Source: an uncultured Gemmatimonadota bacterium (GTDB taxonomy: Bacteria; Gemmatimonadota; Gemmatimonadetes; Gemmatimonadales; GWC2-71-9). Taken from it: a stretch of DNA of 22,804 nucleotides. The translations under genes were made by a program, and so were the position numbers. Numbering within the stretch: position 1 is the first letter of the stretch; each line of letters opens with the position of its first letter. The stretch is taken from positions 1 through 22,804 of the forward strand of contig CAMPKP010000042.1 in NCBI GenBank assembly GCA_946887295.1, in the 5' to 3' direction. This document shows positions 22,331-22,804 of this stretch, piece after piece. The notes under the pieces are model-generated. The model had not been told where the DNA came from, made no database searches, and saw nothing but the letters and a program-made list of their open reading frames with translations.

Positions 22331-22720
22331 TCAGCCCTCGCGGACCAGCTTCCCGTCCCGGATCTCGTAGACCCGCATGCGGACCACCACGCCGGGCCGG
22401 CGCTCGTCCACTACCCGCACGAAGACGACCTTCCGGTCCTTCCCCGGGCGCTCGACGATCCAGCTCCCTGCCGGTGCCGTTCGCTCGATGTTCGAGCAGC
22501 TCCGCGCCTTGGCCTGGTGCCCGGGCGGCGTGCCCGGTACCCACACCCGGCACAGCCCGGGGGAAGGCAGGTGGCCGGGCGGAATACCCAGGGTTGACGC
22601 CGTGCTCGGGGACCTCCGGGGAGCGGGCTCGGGCTGTGCGGAGGGCGACGACAAGACCGGCCTGCAAGCCCCTGCAGCGAAAATCGCGAGCGCGGCACCC
22701 ATCATTCTGGCCGAACGCAT
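22331..22720 (-). CDS. Small Pro-rich lipoprotein of unknown function
   Basis: A 129-residue precursor. Residues 1-19 form a signal ending in A-G-A-C (Cys19), followed by a Pro/Ser linker to about residue 42. The globular part starts 'LGIPPGHLPSPGLCRVWVPGTPPGHQ', has a second cysteine in 'ARSCSNIERTAPAGSWIVERP', and ends in beta-type 'RKVVFVRVVDERRPGVVVRMRVYEIRDGKLV'. I recall this layout from many Gemmatimonadota genomes, always without known function. The two cysteines of the mature domain could form a disulfide. GGAGG four bases before the ATG at 22720 supports the start. The dehydrogenase gene follows on the same strand. Confidence 0.75.
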   Translation of the reverse strand: MRSARMMGAALAIFAAGACRPVLSSPSAQPEPAPRRSPSTASTLGIPPGHLPSPGLCRVWVPGTPPGHQAKARSCSNIERTAPAGSWIVERPGKDRKVVFVRVVDERRPGVVVRMRVYEIRDGKLVREG

Positions 22721-22770
22721 GGTTCCTCCGGGTAAAAGTGCGTACCCGGGCCGTATCGGCAGGGTCCATG

Positions 22771-22804
22771 CCCAGCGCCGGCCCTGCCCAGCGCCGGCCC
22801 TGCC
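22771..22804. repeat. 16-bp tandem repeat at the window edge
   Basis: CCCAGCGCCGGCCCTG occurs twice in a row (22771-22786, 22787-22802), and a third copy begins at the edge. Each CCCTGCC can also pair with GGCAGGG at 22758-22764. The array may continue beyond the window. Confidence 0.7.

Noticed and set aside
1..22804. tRNA, rRNA, CRISPR array, insertion sequence, phage or defence system
   Set aside because: I looked for cloverleaf or TTCGANNCC-type signals, regularly spaced repeats, transposase motifs and terminal repeats, and saw none by eye.

Overview
The window is a high-GC chromosomal stretch packed with genes on both strands. It suggests a soil-type Gemmatimonadota or a close relative. 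The evidence for that is indirect: many small secreted or lipid-anchored proteins, an 85-residue two-cysteine repeat in a surface lipoprotein (18381-21113), and a proline-rich 'IPPGHLP...CRVW' lipoprotein (22331-22720). I remember both of the last two as typical of that phylum; no search was run. I see no tRNA, rRNA, transposase, integrase, phage gene or CRISPR array.

Layout. 1-4000: a GNAT acetyltransferase, a secreted protein of unknown function, a cold-shock protein with a long structured leader, a family 43 glycosidase-like lipoprotein, a 495-bp gap, a TraR/DksA-like protein without zinc ligands, and a 68-residue charged protein. 4000-8421: a DUF885-like metallopeptidase lipoprotein coupled to a PEP mutase/isocitrate lyase family enzyme, two small membrane proteins, and a flavin-dependent monooxygenase. 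8421-11245: an SGNH-type lipoprotein transcribed away from tryptophan 2,3-dioxygenase and kynureninase, which together give two of the three steps from tryptophan to anthranilate. 11274-15976: a small lipoprotein, a class II UvrA paralogue and a CocE/NonD hydrolase. 16106-18354: a likely operon of a secreted NTF2-fold protein, an HD-phosphohydrolase/NTF2-fold fusion and phosphatidylcholine synthase. 18381-22804: a repeat-containing metzincin-like lipoprotein, a medium-chain dehydrogenase/reductase and another lipoprotein.

Together the genes look like ordinary accessory metabolism and cell-envelope functions: sugar, peptide and ester hydrolysis at the surface, tryptophan breakdown, and membrane lipid synthesis. 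I found no defence or mobile system. The most distinctive signal is RNA-level. The cold-shock gene has a good promoter at 1791-1819 followed by a leader of about 187 nt, whose first 95 nt form a long helix closing over a complete intrinsic-terminator hairpin. That layout suggests transcription attenuation or a folded thermosensor. Other points worth a check are the HD-NTF2 fusion overlapping the phosphatidylcholine synthase gene, the divergent SGNH/dioxygenase pair whose start codons share the tetranucleotide CATG, and several intergenic inverted repeats.
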